Source: Methanolobus sp.
GTDB lineage: Archaea; Halobacteriota; Methanosarcinia; Methanosarcinales; Methanosarcinaceae
DNA: 64,000 bases
Assembly (NCBI GenBank): GCA_029762595.1
Contig: JARVGJ010000007.1
Span: 41,733-105,732, forward strand
Direction of reading: 5' to 3'
The notes beneath the pieces are model-generated. The model did not search any database and had not been told where the DNA came from. It saw only the letters and a list, made by a program, of their open reading frames with translations. A program made the position numbers and the translations under genes. Shown here one piece after another: positions 26,878 to 38,179 of this stretch; the first letter of the stretch is position 1; every line of letters starts with the position of its first letter.

Positions 26878-28596
26878 TTATTTTGCAGGGATGATGAGTG
26901 ATCTCTCACCAGCAGGCTCGAACTCTCTGAGTGCTCCCCTTGCAAACTCCTTCCTTGGCTGTGTGAAGTCAAATGGCAGGAGCTTGTCTGCGAAGGCGAT
27001 CTTGACGAGTGGGTTGACTGCGTATGCATCTCCACGTCCTGCATGTGCAGCGGAGGTGATAGCTGCATATCCACCCTGGTGACCAACGTTCATTGCGTAG
27101 TTTGGATAGTTAGGTCCACGCAGTTCAAGAGCCAGACCTTCGTCGGACTGGTATGAGAGTACGTTTGTTGCACCACACTGGTCTTGCAGGTCGTATCCGA
27201 AGAAACCGAGTCTTCCGAGTGCTTCCTTGTGCAAGTACATACAGAGGTACCATCCTGACAGACCAGCATTTCCGTTACCTGTTGCGATAGAAACAGCGGA
27301 ACCTGCTGCTGCTGAAAGGCTTGTTGCTCTCTGTGAACCACCAAAGTGGTCTTCGAGGGTTGTTGGGTACTTCTCGTAGTTCTCAAGACCGTAGATCGTG
27401 GATTCTGTTGCGATGTCCTTTACAACGTCAAGGGTTGCCTTTACCTTGTTGTCTGTACCCTTGTTTGCTGCACCATCGTACTTGTCGTTGATGTAGTCAA
27501 CATTGTAGTAGAGGTTGTCATCAAGGATGTTGTTACAGTATGCTGCTGTAGCGTACTGGGTGAAACCTACACCACCGGACATGTATGATCCAAGCCAGAT
27601 CTGGTCGTAAAGCATACATCCTGCACCGACTACTTCAAGAGCTACGTGTGCTGGATCTTCTGCATCTACACGGCTTGTCTGTACGATATCTGCCATGTGA
27701 CCGAATGGAATTCCTCCGGGCTCGTTTGGTGCACGTGCACGTCTTGCTGGAAGCATTTCACCCATCTGGATAACACCTGCGTGCTTTGCTGCATATGAAA
27801 GGTCAGCTACTGCTGCTTCACCGGCACACATGCTGTATGCTGAGATAAAAGACATACCGACCTGCATAGCCATCCACCTGCTTGTCTGACCACCGTCTGT
27901 TACTCTGCTGACAATGGTTGGGATGTGGGCTGCCTGCCAGGAGCTCTTGCCTATTGCTGCCTTGAGCTGCTCTGCCTGCTCTGCAGGGAATTCCTTGTTG
28001 ATGTCAATGAGGAACTGCTTGTCGATCTCGTCTGCGAGTTCATCGTCGCCTGTGAACATCTTGACGTAACAGTCATCTACAAGAGCAGGGTGGGTCTCGA
28101 CCATGTGCTCCTGAACGACTGCTCCACCAGGAAGTGCGTGGTTGAGTGTCTCAAGGTAGTGGTTGATCGTTTCCGGTGTGACCTCGATACCGAGCCTCTT
28201 CTCAAGGGTCTCGTGTGCCATGTCCATACCGACAATTACGGTCCTTCTGATATCATCCCACATCTGCTGCATTGCAGCGTTGTTGACGTAGTGAAGGTCA
28301 TCGATCTCGACCATGTCATCTGTACCGGAAAGGAAAGATGGGGTGAGTGCTCTCTGACCGAGTGGTATACCACCACAATGCATCATTGGGTTGTAACCGA
28401 CAAGTCCTCTCTTCTTTGCGAGTTCCTGACCTGCCTTTTTCATTTCTAATTTACGCGGATTCTGATCGACACCAAGTCTGTGGTATTCCACAGTCATATC
28501 GGTGATCTCTCCACCTTCCATTTTGTTAGTACCGTGCTCTTTTGTGTACTTTATTTCCATATGTTTTGCAAACATTCTCTTTCTGTCGTCTGCCAT
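26878..28596 (-). CDS. mcrA: Methyl-coenzyme M reductase, alpha subunit
   Basis: A 572-residue catalytic subunit of the enzyme that releases methane from methyl-coenzyme M and coenzyme B, using nickel cofactor F430. The axial nickel ligand Gln lies in [11 protein letters not shown]. Sites that carry post-translational modification in known McrA are present: His in [12 protein letters not shown], Arg in [14 protein letters not shown] (target of Mmp10), Gln in GGSQRATS, and the thioglycine/methylcysteine region [25 protein letters not shown] five bases upstream fixes the ATG at 28596; a longer frame upstream overlaps mcrG and is not real. Last gene of mcrBDCGA. Confidence 0.98.
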   Translation of the reverse strand: MADDRKRMFAKHMEIKYTKEHGTNKMEGGEITDMTVEYHRLGVDQNPRKLEMKKAGQELAKKRGLVGYNPMMHCGGIPLGQRALTPSFLSGTDDMVEIDDLHYVNNAAMQQMWDDIRRTVIVGMDMAHETLEKRLGIEVTPETINHYLETLNHALPGGAVVQEHMVETHPALVDDCYVKMFTGDDELADEIDKQFLIDINKEFPAEQAEQLKAAIGKSSWQAAHIPTIVSRVTDGGQTSRWMAMQVGMSFISAYSMCAGEAAVADLSYAAKHAGVIQMGEMLPARRARAPNEPGGIPFGHMADIVQTSRVDAEDPAHVALEVVGAGCMLYDQIWLGSYMSGGVGFTQYATAAYCNNILDDNLYYNVDYINDKYDGAANKGTDNKVKATLDVVKDIATESTIYGLENYEKYPTTLEDHFGGSQRATSLSAAAGSAVSIATGNGNAGLSGWYLCMYLHKEALGRLGFFGYDLQDQCGATNVLSYQSDEGLALELRGPNYPNYAMNVGHQGGYAAITSAAHAGRGDAYAVNPLVKIAFADKLLPFDFTQPRKEFARGALREFEPAGERSLIIPAK

Positions 28597-28606
28597 TATA
28601 ATCACC

Positions 28607-29356
28607 TCAGTTCTCCGGCTTGAATCCGTATGTGGTCCTCTTGTCGAATACTCTGTGTACCCATTCAATGACCTCGAGGTCATCTCTGAATGCGACATTG
28701 TCGACACGGTAGATCGTTGTTCTCTTTGCAGCTTCTTCCGGGGACATTGGCTTGCCGAGGTTTACCTTCTTGTCTATAGGCCTGCCTACCTGGTCCTTGT
28801 GCATTATGACTACATCGCCTTCTTTTCTGCACCTGTCCAGCATGTCAAACATTAAACCATCTTCAGGAAGCCTGAGTGAGTGACCATGTACTGTTGCACC
28901 TCTAAGACTTGCAAGTGCAGGACATGTCATCTCGGTTTCCATCTGGAACTTAGCGAGCTCTTCCATATCCCTCTCACGGGCTTCAACTACCTGACGACCG
29001 GAAAGTGTACCTGGGTCGACACCTCTGAAGTTGATTGCTGCTGCGTAGGACCTGAAGTATGGTGTGGATGGTGCATTGTACATTGAGTCAACGAACTGTA
29101 CATACCTTACCCTGTCACCAGCCTTTGCGCCTGGTGTTGGTTCTACGAGTTCCCTCATTGAACATTCCGGCTCACCCATTTCTGCGAGTGGTGGATGGGT
29201 GCTTGGGTAGTCGCTACCTGGTGCACGGTGTCCGAGAACAAGTGTCAGGTCATCGTCGGAGATCTCCCTGAGTTTCTCGACCTTACCAGACATGTGTTTT
29301 CTTCTGTTTTCGGCAACTGATGTTGCCCCTGGATAATATTGTGGTTCATATGCCAT
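28607..29356 (-). CDS. mcrG: Methyl-coenzyme M reductase, gamma subunit
   Basis: A 249-residue subunit of the (alpha-beta-gamma)2 enzyme, starting [10 protein letters not shown] with the family blocks [37 protein letters not shown] and [28 protein letters not shown] six bases upstream of the ATG overlaps the end of mcrC. It is separated from mcrA by ten bases. Confidence 0.98.
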   Translation of the reverse strand: MAYEPQYYPGATSVAENRRKHMSGKVEKLREISDDDLTLVLGHRAPGSDYPSTHPPLAEMGEPECSMRELVEPTPGAKAGDRVRYVQFVDSMYNAPSTPYFRSYAAAINFRGVDPGTLSGRQVVEARERDMEELAKFQMETEMTCPALASLRGATVHGHSLRLPEDGLMFDMLDRCRKEGDVVIMHKDQVGRPIDKKVNLGKPMSPEEAAKRTTIYRVDNVAFRDDLEVIEWVHRVFDKRTTYGFKPEN

Positions 29357-29368
29357 AATTATTCACTC

Positions 29369-29971
29369 CTAATTCTCTAATGATCTCATTGTGGTTTTCA
29401 CAGCTTTCACGAGTTCGTTCAGCTTTTCCCTTGAACATGATTCGCCTCGTGTAACTCCTGTCACAATTTCCATAACCCTTCCCTTTGCTAAAATATCACT
29501 ATCTTTAGGTTTAACAAGCCTTGTCTTTACCCCTGCCATTGCAAAATCCTCAAAATCAACGAGTGTCTGGCAAACAACTACTGCAGGAATATCGGCTTCT
29601 TCAAGAATTGCCTTTACTTTCCTGACCACATGGTCCCTGATATTCCCTGTGTGAATTACAGCGACCTTGTGCCTGTTTATCTGTGCTATCTCCTCGGGAT
29701 TTATTCCAAAGGAACCGGAACCCATGTTGGTATCCGGAACACCTGAACCGGTGTTAAGCACAAGCACACTTACCTGGATCTCCTCACGGCGCATGCCATA
29801 TGTGAGTTCACAGACAGGCTTTGTGATATGTCTTCTTCCAGGACTCATTGCAACTGCAATCACATCAGGTCTTCCTGTTTCAGAAAGAGTTCCTCGCTGT
29901 GCAAGTCCTCCCCCGCGGCCAAGACCCATTCCGTGCCTGCAATCTACAACCTGAGTTTCCCGGTCAAACAT
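29369..29971 (-). CDS. mcrC: McrC, component of the Mcr activation machinery
   Basis: A 200-residue protein with CRHGMGLGRGGGLAQRG at the N-terminus and AVAMSPGRRHITKPVCELTYG, the McrC signature. In other methanogens McrC is part of the ATP-dependent complex that reduces the nickel of Mcr to the active Ni(I) state. It begins nine bases after mcrD. Its stop is TAG, followed one codon later by TGA in frame. Confidence 0.96.
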   Translation of the reverse strand: MFDRETQVVDCRHGMGLGRGGGLAQRGTLSETGRPDVIAVAMSPGRRHITKPVCELTYGMRREEIQVSVLVLNTGSGVPDTNMGSGSFGINPEEIAQINRHKVAVIHTGNIRDHVVRKVKAILEEADIPAVVVCQTLVDFEDFAMAGVKTRLVKPKDSDILAKGRVMEIVTGVTRGESCSREKLNELVKAVKTTMRSLEN

Positions 29972-29980
29972 CTATATCAC

Positions 29981-30475
29981 TTATTCCATATCATCAGGCT
30001 TTAGTATACATACAGGCTGGTCCTTTAGTTTTCCTTTAGGGTCTGTCATTCCGGTCATAAGAGGATCAGAATCTGGTCCGCGCTTTGCATAGTCACTGAC
30101 TGTCTGTCTTCTTGGGATGAAATTACCCTCTCTGAACTCAAAGGATACTGAAAGAACCTTTTCACAAACTTCCCGGACCTGCTCTTTTACATCTGAGTCC
30201 GCAACTTCCATGCGGATGCTGCCAATGTACACAGCAAGTTCTATTGCCTGGCCTGCAACTTCTATTACAGAATTTCCCGGATGATGCACAGGCAGCCCTG
30301 TGGCAGGTCCGTAAGGAACGGTCTGGGGAAGTCTTGGACCATGGACGAACAGCCTTATGATCCCTTCAAGCTCGACGATCTCGTTAAGCAAATTCTGGGC
30401 CGTTTCGGGCTTCAGCAGTCTTGAAGGAAATATTTCAAGCTGAACATAGTTTGTGTCTGAAGAAGTTACTGACAT
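29981..30475 (-). CDS. mcrD: McrD, Mcr operon chaperone-like protein
   Basis: A 164-residue protein (VQLEIFPSRLLKPETAQNLL, RLFVHGPRLPQTVPYGPATG) of the McrD family. McrD binds Mcr, most probably the inactive or assembling form, and is not part of the mature enzyme. AAGGTAAC lies before the ATG. A 50-base gap separates it from mcrB. Confidence 0.96.
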   Translation of the reverse strand: MSVTSSDTNYVQLEIFPSRLLKPETAQNLLNEIVELEGIIRLFVHGPRLPQTVPYGPATGLPVHHPGNSVIEVAGQAIELAVYIGSIRMEVADSDVKEQVREVCEKVLSVSFEFREGNFIPRRQTVSDYAKRGPDSDPLMTGMTDPKGKLKDQPVCILKPDDME

Positions 30476-30525
30476 TTTTGTTACCTTTATAATGATCTGT
30501 GATATTTAAGGAGGGGTTTTGTGTC

Positions 30526-31830
30526 TTAGAGTGCACCTGCCACTGCTTTAATTGGTTCCCTGAATTCCGGAATGGATCCAAATACGGTACCCACAAGTCC
30601 GGATGTCTTCTCGACAGTGAACATCTGTGTGCCTGCGTCAAGTGAGACTGCTGCACATACACAAGGAATTGCGAAACCTCTGGAGTGCCTGGTAACAACG
30701 TGGTTACCGTTGAATATACCTGGTCCGCCACCACCATAGATGGAGTGACTGAAGAATGAGAATCCTACTGCAGTACCCTGTGCTCTACCCATGTCACAGC
30801 CTGGAAGACCTGTTTCCTTCTCAAGCATATCGTTGTAGTAGAGGATGGTTGATGAAACGTTCTGAGCTGCTCTGCCTGCTCCACAGTTTACCATGGTTGC
30901 TGCAAGCTGACCTGCTGCTGCACATGCATTCCACATTGAAACATCGTTTGCCTTGTAGAAGTTGTAGCCGGATGGAGCTGTCTTGTCGACTGAGATGACA
31001 CCTGCTTCAATAGCCCTGTCAACAGTTGACTGGATCACAGTACCGATCGTACCGTCCTTGCCGTTCTCCTTTACGATGTCGTAGACGAAGTTGCCTGCGT
31101 TAAGACCCTGATATGCAAGACCAAGTAACTGGTGTCTCTCGAATGGTCCCACAGCGTTACCCATCTCGTACATACCTACCTGCTCGAAGATGGATGAGAG
31201 TGCTGCTGCATTCATTGCCTTCTTACCGGTGATTGCTGCTACGTGGTTTGTTGTGATGTTCCTCAGGGAATAACCAAGACCTTCGTTGTTCTGTGGAATG
31301 CTGAGAATTGATGCAATGTTTGCTCCCTTCATATCCATTGTCTGTGGGTAGCTGCCCCATACAGCAGACTTTACGATCGGTGCATCGAACATGTCAGTGT
31401 TGAACATATCAATTAGCGTCTGGACTACTGCAGCACCTGTTACAGTACTTGCAGATACGTAGTCAGCACCTACCATTGTCCTTATGCTTGGGATCTGGAC
31501 GATAAGCTGCTTTCCGCCACCAAGTTCTTTTACGTTGGTATCATCGTCGTCGCTTACACGCACAAGCTTTTCTACTGCATCCATGATAGCACCTGAATTG
31601 CCTACAACATCGTAGTCAAGTTCTCTGCCAAGGATCTGCTTTTTAGCTCCGCCCATAGCGCCGGTCTTCAGTGATTTCTCGATACCTGCAAGGTTTACTG
31701 CAACAGTCCTCTTAGTATCTTTAATGATATTTTGAATCGCTGCGTTTCTTGTTGGCGCAATGTCCATAAGGTCAACGCCGCTTTCCAACAGTTTACCTCT
31801 GTCGTCATAAATGTCTATTTTATCAGACAA
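30526..31830 (-). CDS. mcrB: Methyl-coenzyme M reductase, beta subunit
   Basis: A 434-residue subunit starting (M)[20 protein letters not shown], first gene of the operon. Typical blocks are [49 protein letters not shown] and [36 protein letters not shown] sequence near the end, which contributes to the active-site channel. The start codon is TTG, supported by GGAGG eight bases upstream (minus strand, 31839-31843) and by the family N-terminus; no in-frame ATG is available in that position. Confidence 0.97.
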   Translation of the reverse strand: MSDKIDIYDDRGKLLESGVDLMDIAPTRNAAIQNIIKDTKRTVAVNLAGIEKSLKTGAMGGAKKQILGRELDYDVVGNSGAIMDAVEKLVRVSDDDDTNVKELGGGKQLIVQIPSIRTMVGADYVSASTVTGAAVVQTLIDMFNTDMFDAPIVKSAVWGSYPQTMDMKGANIASILSIPQNNEGLGYSLRNITTNHVAAITGKKAMNAAALSSIFEQVGMYEMGNAVGPFERHQLLGLAYQGLNAGNFVYDIVKENGKDGTIGTVIQSTVDRAIEAGVISVDKTAPSGYNFYKANDVSMWNACAAAGQLAATMVNCGAGRAAQNVSSTILYYNDMLEKETGLPGCDMGRAQGTAVGFSFFSHSIYGGGGPGIFNGNHVVTRHSRGFAIPCVCAAVSLDAGTQMFTVEKTSGLVGTVFGSIPEFREPIKAVAGAL

Positions 31831-32265
31831 GTATATTTCCTCCTATGTTTCTATTTAGAAATCGCCCATTTCTGGAAACGTACAGATCAAACGAATGAAA
31901 GTCAATTGTTTTTTTACTACACAGTAAGTTCTGTACGAAAGTTTTCCATTGGGAATTCTCGAATTTATTAAGCAACAATTAGGTTTAAACCTTTTGCATC
32001 GTTTTTGACAACATCGTTATCATTGAACAGGTGATATGAAAAATAGAGCATGTTGTCAACTAATATCATATTATGTAAGAACATGATATTATTTGAAGCG
32101 TGGAAGTTATCTGAAACACAGTAACAGCGTATATGAAAGACTAGAGGAAGAGATCATATCGATCCGGCCTGAAGTCTGGCCTGATGTCGGGGGAGTGAAT
32201 AAAATAGATAGGATTTATATTTACCGCCAAAGGTTTAAGTATCCCTATAATGAGTAATCCGTTCT
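31831..32265. promoter_or_regulatory. Divergent mcr / mmp10 regulatory region, rich in inverted repeats
   Basis: This 435-base gap holds both promoters. For mcr (minus strand) AAAAGG-TTTAAA, at about 31984-31996, fits a BRE/TATA pair and predicts a start near 31960 and a leader of about 130 bases. For mmp10 (plus strand) AAAGG-TTTAAG, about 32229-32239, predicts a start within a few bases of the ATG. Perfect inverted repeats are CGTACAGA 31879-31886 with TCTGTACG 31930-31937; palindrome AGGTTTAAACCT 31981-31992; TTGACAACAT 32005-32014 with ATGTTGTCAA 32050-32059; and TAATATCAT 32061-32069 with ATGATATTA 32083-32091. Promoter calls are inference from motif position. Confidence 0.6.
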
Positions 32266-33501
32266 ATGGAGATCATCGCTGATGTAGGAGGCAATCCCGG
32301 AATAGATTGCAAAGGTTTCTGTACATACTGTTATTTCAGAAAAACAAAGGATAACCCACCCTTTGGATGCAAATACTGCTTCCCTTTCAAGAAGGGGTGC
32401 GACTATTGCACCAGAGGTGTCAGGGAGGCGTATTCAGGCTTTAAACCAGGGGAATATGTATTCCAGGAACTCTACCAGAAACTTCGGATGAAACCGGAGA
32501 ACATTAACAAGATAACCATAAGCGGGGGAGGGGATGTTAGTTGTTATCCTGACCTTATGGAACTTGTTGCAAACCTTGCACAGTTAGGTCTGCCCATACA
32601 TCTGGGATACACCAGCGGGAAAGGTTTCACAAAAGGTGATGAAGCGGAATTCTTCATCGAATATGGGGTAAAGGAGGTTTCTTTTACAGTATTTGCCACT
32701 GACCCTGTATTGCGGGAGAAATATATGCATGATCCAGAGCCTGAAGCATCACTTGAGGTCTTGCGCCATTTCTGCCAGCATTGTGAGGTATATGCTGCAA
32801 TCGTCCTCATACCCGGCATAAATGACGGTGAGGTCCTGGAAAAAACCCTTCATGACCTGGAAGATATGGGAGCTAAAGGAGCCATCCTGATGCGTTTTGC
32901 CAACAAAACACAAGAAGGCCTCATATTGAATAACGCCCCGATAATGGAAGGCATCCAGACCCACACCATCGATGAGTTCGTAAACATAGTCAGGGCTTCT
33001 GATGCAAGACATAATATCAGGATTACAGGGACTCCCCTTGAGGACCCCATGACAGGCTCGCCTTATGCTATCAGAAATGATAGAGAAGCCCTTGAAAAAC
33101 TACCAACTGTCACAAAAGAAGCTACAATACTTACCAGCCGTGCTTCTGCAGAGCGGCTTGAGGAGATCTTCAAAAAGCTGGGAGCTACAGTTAATATCGT
33201 TTCCGTGGATAAGGACATAGGCTGCCTTATAACCATCGCTGACCTGGAAGATATTGACCTGAAAGATGTGAAGGAAACGGTCATAATCCCGGGCAGGGCA
33301 TTTGTACACGACCCTGAGGCAGTAACCATGCTATCAAGGGACGGCATCCAGCGTTTTGTGCGCAGGGGACCTGATATGCTGACATATGACGGAGAGATGT
33401 CAATAGGCCTTTCAAAAGAAGATGTTATCACGTTTGAGATAGAACAGTTCACAGAGCTCATCCATGCGATCAATGCTATTGGTATGCCAGTAAATAAATG
33501 A
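32266..33501 (+). CDS. mmp10: Mmp10, radical SAM methylase of the McrA arginine
   Basis: A 411-residue methanogenesis marker 10 protein. The radical SAM motif is CKGFCTYC (Cx3Cx2C), followed closely by the extra cysteines [14 protein letters not shown], a family hallmark. [13 protein letters not shown] and [14 protein letters not shown] are further signatures. The enzyme uses a radical SAM cluster and cobalamin to C-methylate the McrA arginine in the [14 protein letters not shown] region. The gene diverges from mcrB, so enzyme and modifier share a control region. No ribosome binding site precedes the ATG, and the predicted transcript start is nearly at the ATG, so a leaderless message is likely. 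Confidence 0.95.
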   Translation: MEIIADVGGNPGIDCKGFCTYCYFRKTKDNPPFGCKYCFPFKKGCDYCTRGVREAYSGFKPGEYVFQELYQKLRMKPENINKITISGGGDVSCYPDLMELVANLAQLGLPIHLGYTSGKGFTKGDEAEFFIEYGVKEVSFTVFATDPVLREKYMHDPEPEASLEVLRHFCQHCEVYAAIVLIPGINDGEVLEKTLHDLEDMGAKGAILMRFANKTQEGLILNNAPIMEGIQTHTIDEFVNIVRASDARHNIRITGTPLEDPMTGSPYAIRNDREALEKLPTVTKEATILTSRASAERLEEIFKKLGATVNIVSVDKDIGCLITIADLEDIDLKDVKETVIIPGRAFVHDPEAVTMLSRDGIQRFVRRGPDMLTYDGEMSIGLSKEDVITFEIEQFTELIHAINAIGMPVNK

Positions 33502-33544
33502 TCACATACGTATGAAAGTCAATGGAACTTGAACTGGAAGAACT

Positions 33545-36500
33545 TTACATGAACTCCAGCAGTCCTGTCTGCTTGGAACGATCGTTCTCAAAAAGGGATT
33601 TCATGTCAAGTCCCAGTAGTTCTATTCTCTGTTTTGTATAGCTGGACACATTATATTCATGTGCCACTTTTCTTGAGACCGCAAGATATTTTTTCACTGC
33701 ACCCTCGTGAACGGTAAGGATCACACGCCCACCGCATTTGGGGCAGACACCTGTAAGAGGTGGCCTGCGAAACTTTGCAGCACATTTAAGACATCTGGTA
33801 CCCTGTCTTGAAAAGGCCCTGAGATTACCGAACATATCAGGCAGGAAGTGGGACATGAGCACTCTTTCAGCCACATCCGAAGAATCAACAGCTCGTATCT
33901 TATCTGCCAGTGCCAGCTGTGCATCCATCTTCTCCACCATGCTTCCAAGGGTCTTGTAGGCACTGTGAAGAGGACCTGCAGCAATATCACTGGTGTCATG
34001 GGTAAACATGAAATGATCATACTGCCCGGGAGTACCCAGTCTGCCACTGACCAGGTCTATCATTGATTCAAGTTCCTTTGGATTTGTATATTCAAGGGTG
34101 GCCTCATAGAACTCAAGAGGATAATGGTCACATACATCGATATTGTGCGCCTCCTTGTCTACCTCACTGGGGTCTATCCTTGTGGTAAGCACAAGAGGAG
34201 CATCCATTTTCCCACCTCTTTTTTCAGGCAGATAGTCCCTGGAGAAGTTGATCAGGCCATCCATCAGCAACATCACACAATCCTCATCCCCGTCACAGTT
34301 CCTTCGTTTGGCTGCATGGAAGAACGGATGTGCATAACCCACCGATGCTTTTGTAAAACCAACAAGCCTTCCAAGCACACCTGCAGAAGTATGAGGTGCA
34401 AGCCCCATGAGCATCACACCAACAAGGTCCTCAAGCTTCTCTGCCTTATAATAAGGCTCTTCATGATAATACCTCTCAAGCAGATCATCGATATACTTAG
34501 TTATCCGAAGAAGATAGTCGCCACAGTCATATGATACCACCAGGTCCTGAACCTTAAGGCAGACCACCTGATCGCCTGTTTCCAGAGGCATGCCATATAT
34601 GTCCTCTGTATAACCTATCTCCTTTAGTTTATCGACACTGACCTCTAACTCATCAGCACGTATATGTGTAAGTGGGATGTCCGACATATCGTACCTTACA
34701 GTCCCGTCCTTGAAAGTGAAAAGCTTATGTTTGGCACGCAGTATGCCTTTTTCGAGAGGTTCTGGGGTCATGGTCCCTGACATCATTCTCTTGACACCTT
34801 TCATCTCTATATTGTCCCTTTCACCAAGCCTTTCAAATGCAGCCTGGTAGATGGCCTTGAAATCAATGTTCTGCATCTTCACACATGTGGTCTTTTTACC
34901 ACATTTCGGGCACTCCTCCTTTTGTACTGAAATGCCGCATCTGGGACATGAAAGACGGGGCACGGTGAACTCGCCGCATTCACAGCGATACTGGAAAGTA
35001 TCCGTACCACATGCAGGACACACACGATTACCTATCTCCACCCTTATGTGTCCAACCTTACCGTTCATAGAGGACATGAAACTGGCGGCAGCTTCCATTT
35101 TACGCGTATTGCCTGCAGAATCCCCTATGGGAAACAATACATGAGGAGCTGGCGACATCTTCCTCTTATTCGATTTTTCAGGACGCCCCATTCTTGCACC
35201 AATCCTGACAGGTGCACGTGCCCGGACCTTAAGAGCGCTAAGTCCATTGACAGCTGACAGTGTATCCATAGCCTCTGGCATCTCACTTTTTACCTTAAGG
35301 TCGTTGTCAAGGCCCAGGCACCTGACAAAAGGCAACGGTTCATCAATAGATATCCTTCCCCCGATCACCCTGTGCAGGACAAGCAAATTCTCAAGTATCG
35401 CCTTGATCCCTTTTTCCACAGATGCCTCCAGCGGCAGTTCAAGGATTTTAAAGTCAGCTGAAAGTATGCCATTTACGGATACAAATGAAATAAGTGAACT
35501 GAGCTCATCAAGGGTTATATCGTGCCAGAGGAAAGTAAATGCAGGATGTAGTGGAGCTCCATACCTCTCACAAAACTCCAGTGCAAGTTCCTGGGAGGGG
35601 GACATCAGTTCCTTACTGGAATAAGTAGATTCACCGACAAGTTTCTCAAATTCCTGTATCCACCATTCAAAGCAATACGAAGAAGGCACAAGAGGATGGT
35701 TATTCTCAAGAAAATCACCGAAATTTATCAGTATCTCCCCTATATCGACTATGCATTCCACATCAGGATGGATCTGTTTTGCAAGTTCCTCGTCATCCAC
35801 ACGGATAAGATCCCCTGACCTAAGGCGAACAGTTGGACCTTCGATACTGTCCACCGGTGCCATTCCTGCTGCCTTTCCGGGACGCTCGACCTTAAGCTGC
35901 GTGCCTGCAACTATAAAACTGTCCATTATATACATACTTGCAGGACTTATGCCCGAGGCTGCAAAAGACGTATTCCTCGATCTTCCATACCTTAGCCTGA
36001 ATCCTCCTGGCCGCATGGGATGAGAAAAAACAGGCCTTCCTGCTATCAGGTCTCGCAGGTATTTATCCTTAGGTTTTATGCCCACAGAACCATCATCATT
36101 ATCATCATCCCCTGCACTCTTGGTCCCTGCTATGAGCCTGTCCAGCCATTCCCAGCCATCCATACGTAGCTTATTAACATGTTTCTGGACCTTGGGAGCT
36201 TTCAGAGCCAGTCCTTCAGCAAGCACAAGCGCCATACCACCCCGAACACGGTTGCTCTTTATCCTGTCAAGGTTCCTGTAACCTTCCACCTCTTCGGCCT
36301 CGGTTGGTTCTCCGTCGATACATATAGGACAGTTCTCAACTATCAGCCGGATCTCATCCTCTGAAGGAGTGTACTGCAGGGTTGCCACACGTCTGTAGAG
36401 CAGGATCTCTTCTACGTATCTCTCAACCTCTTCCTTGCGCGGCTTGTACCGGTCAATACCAACCGCACGACGCACATAATCTCCCACAAGCACCGAAAGT

Positions 36501-36970
36501 GCCTGGGCAGTACCTCCGGCACTGCGTATCGGACCTGAATAAAATATCCTGATGAACTCGCTCCCATCATCGTTCTTGTCAACATCCACCCTATCGATAC
36601 CCTCAATTGGTGCAGCTACAACCCCTTCTGTAAGCATGGCAACGGATACACGTATGGCTGCCTCTATTGCTTCGGACTTGGAAGCAAACTCTCCCACCGC
36701 ACCCTCTGCAACGGCCTTGCCTATTGCCAGAGCACCTTCTTCGCGAGACATCGTTTCCTCGAACTTGCGTATCTGTTCCGCGACGCCTGTGACGCCAATT
36801 AGATTTTCCACTCTGTCTGCAAGGTCCTTTGCAAGAGGGATCTCTATATGTGGCTTGGGGTCCCTGCCCTTTGAACGCGCACGGTTTGCAATTTCTATTT
36901 CATTATGAAGCTTTGACTCAAGCGCTTCAAAATAATCCCTCATGGAATCGCTTACTACTATTTCACCCAT
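33545..36970 (-). CDS. polC: DNA polymerase D, large catalytic subunit DP2
   Basis: A 1141-residue replicative polymerase subunit found only in archaea. The catalytic acidic motif [17 protein letters not shown] is near residue 890. Zinc-binding modules are visible as [16 protein letters not shown] / [19 protein letters not shown] and, at the C-terminus, CLKCAAKF / CPKCGG. The length matches an intein-free DP2. It partners with DP1, whose gene is not in this window. The ATG at 36970 has no strong ribosome binding site. It diverges from a small exported protein gene. Confidence 0.97.
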   Translation of the reverse strand: MGEIVVSDSMRDYFEALESKLHNEIEIANRARSKGRDPKPHIEIPLAKDLADRVENLIGVTGVAEQIRKFEETMSREEGALAIGKAVAEGAVGEFASKSEAIEAAIRVSVAMLTEGVVAAPIEGIDRVDVDKNDDGSEFIRIFYSGPIRSAGGTAQALSVLVGDYVRRAVGIDRYKPRKEEVERYVEEILLYRRVATLQYTPSEDEIRLIVENCPICIDGEPTEAEEVEGYRNLDRIKSNRVRGGMALVLAEGLALKAPKVQKHVNKLRMDGWEWLDRLIAGTKSAGDDDNDDGSVGIKPKDKYLRDLIAGRPVFSHPMRPGGFRLRYGRSRNTSFAASGISPASMYIMDSFIVAGTQLKVERPGKAAGMAPVDSIEGPTVRLRSGDLIRVDDEELAKQIHPDVECIVDIGEILINFGDFLENNHPLVPSSYCFEWWIQEFEKLVGESTYSSKELMSPSQELALEFCERYGAPLHPAFTFLWHDITLDELSSLISFVSVNGILSADFKILELPLEASVEKGIKAILENLLVLHRVIGGRISIDEPLPFVRCLGLDNDLKVKSEMPEAMDTLSAVNGLSALKVRARAPVRIGARMGRPEKSNKRKMSPAPHVLFPIGDSAGNTRKMEAAASFMSSMNGKVGHIRVEIGNRVCPACGTDTFQYRCECGEFTVPRLSCPRCGISVQKEECPKCGKKTTCVKMQNIDFKAIYQAAFERLGERDNIEMKGVKRMMSGTMTPEPLEKGILRAKHKLFTFKDGTVRYDMSDIPLTHIRADELEVSVDKLKEIGYTEDIYGMPLETGDQVVCLKVQDLVVSYDCGDYLLRITKYIDDLLERYYHEEPYYKAEKLEDLVGVMLMGLAPHTSAGVLGRLVGFTKASVGYAHPFFHAAKRRNCDGDEDCVMLLMDGLINFSRDYLPEKRGGKMDAPLVLTTRIDPSEVDKEAHNIDVCDHYPLEFYEATLEYTNPKELESMIDLVSGRLGTPGQYDHFMFTHDTSDIAAGPLHSAYKTLGSMVEKMDAQLALADKIRAVDSSDVAERVLMSHFLPDMFGNLRAFSRQGTRCLKCAAKFRRPPLTGVCPKCGGRVILTVHEGAVKKYLAVSRKVAHEYNVSSYTKQRIELLGLDMKSLFENDRSKQTGLLEFM

Positions 36971-37167
36971 CCAGAACAGCTCTCTCTATTGAACGTGTAA
37001 TTAGGCCTTTGTTGTTAAAATTGTTTTCCTGCCAGATCATACTGTATAGTGTGTGTTATATATACGATAAACACAGATATCCATATAATTTTTCATAAAT
37101 ACAATAGAATATATACATATACAGATATATATGTGCGTGTATATTGAATATTAACAGAGGAATTTGT

Positions 37168-37629
37168 ATGAAAAAACAAATGATATTATTGATCGTGCTG
37201 CTAAACCTACTTATGCCCGTGGCCACAGCAGATGTGGTGAACGAACTTGAGCTTAAGATCAATGACTACAATGAGAATACAGAACATGTTCCTTCTTTCC
37301 TTAAGACTCTCCTTGGAAACGAAGTGATCAAACTGGCAATAACAACAGACAGTGGTCATGAAACTTACCTAAAAGTAGTCACTGAAAACGCATATGTTGT
37401 CTCTTTTGAAGAAATAGACCCTACTACCAGGATAGAAGAAACAATAAGCATAAGAACAGATGAAGCCACAGTCCAAAGCATACTTGACTCCGGCGATCCC
37501 CTTGGAACCTTCCTTGAAGCAAAAGACAGTGGAAAGATAGTGATCAAGCCTGTAGGCTTTACCAAGAGCATGGCATTTACTTTAGCAAGTGCAGTCCTGA
37601 AACTCTCACAGATGTTTGGTTTTATATGA
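37168..37629 (+). CDS. Small exported protein of unknown function
   Basis: A 153-residue protein starting MKKQMILLIVLLNLLMPVA, a signal peptide cleaved near ATA-DV. The mature part (ELKINDYNENTEHVPSFLKTLLGNE, KIVIKPVGFTKSMAF) has no cysteine and no motif I can name. GAGG eight bases before the ATG supports this start over one at 37144. It diverges from the polymerase gene across an AT-rich region. Confidence 0.65.
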   Translation: MKKQMILLIVLLNLLMPVATADVVNELELKINDYNENTEHVPSFLKTLLGNEVIKLAITTDSGHETYLKVVTENAYVVSFEEIDPTTRIEETISIRTDEATVQSILDSGDPLGTFLEAKDSGKIVIKPVGFTKSMAFTLASAVLKLSQMFGFI

Positions 37630-37632
37630 TAT

Positions 37633-37664
37633 TTGAAGATATTGAAAATTGAAGATATTGAAAA
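37633..37664. repeat. Tandem duplication, 16 bp x 2
   Basis: The unit ttgaagatattgaaaa occurs twice head to tail with no mismatch, a few bases after the stop of the exported protein gene and before the convergent winged-helix gene. Confidence 0.85.
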
Positions 37665-37680
37665 GAATACCTGAGCAGGA

Positions 37681-38010
37681 TCAGCGGATCTCCAGTCCGC
37701 TTGCCATTTCCCTGTACTCACGCCCTTTATCAGTAGTCCTGAAAATGTTTCCTTTTTGCTCTATCAGTTGTTTTTCCTCAAGCCGTGTAAGATATTTGTT
37801 CGCAATTGTCGAATTAAGATTTGCACCATAAACTATCTGTGTCTTTTTTGCCCCATCCATGGCTATCTTTAAGATGGAAAGCGTGATATCCAATCTACTC
37901 CGCCTAATAATAATGCCCCCCAGCACTTTATTTGAATGTACCACTAATAATGTGTATGTATACCACTTATGCCAGTCATGCATACAACCAATGATATTCA
38001 CGTACAGCAT
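37681..38010 (-). CDS. Small winged-helix DNA-binding protein
   Basis: Up to 109 residues. The C-terminal 75 form a winged-helix domain of the ArnR1-like/HTH_45 type: DITLSILKIAMDGAKKTQIV, YGANLNSTIANKYLTRLEEKQLIEQ, then the wing GNIFRTTDKGREYREM. Such proteins are small archaeal transcription regulators. The N-terminal 30 residues are not family-like; a start further in, for example TTG after GGCGGAG just before LDITLSIL, is possible. Its target is unknown. Confidence 0.7.
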   Translation of the reverse strand: MLYVNIIGCMHDWHKWYTYTLLVVHSNKVLGGIIIRRSRLDITLSILKIAMDGAKKTQIVYGANLNSTIANKYLTRLEEKQLIEQKGNIFRTTDKGREYREMASGLEIR

Positions 38011-38179
38011 ATCATTTGTCTAGTAGAAGTATTACTGAACACCTATTTAATATTATCGATATGTAATTATACTAAGTAAATATGTTACTAATTAGATAAT
38101 ATCCGGCAAAGGCATAAACCGGCCTACAACAGTTAGATTTATAATTAATACTGCAATAGAGGTATCATTTACTCCAGAT

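Noticed and set aside
28597..28707. N-terminal extension of mcrA by 37 residues
   Set aside because: It overlaps mcrG, and the known McrA start with GAGGTGAT lies at 28596.
26878..31830. Several long open frames on the plus strand opposite mcr genes, such as 27925-28449
   Set aside because: They are antisense to strongly conserved mcr genes, have unusual cysteine- and valine-rich composition, and match no family.
33545..36970. Intein in DNA polymerase D large subunit
   Set aside because: The length and continuous family blocks fit an intein-free protein.
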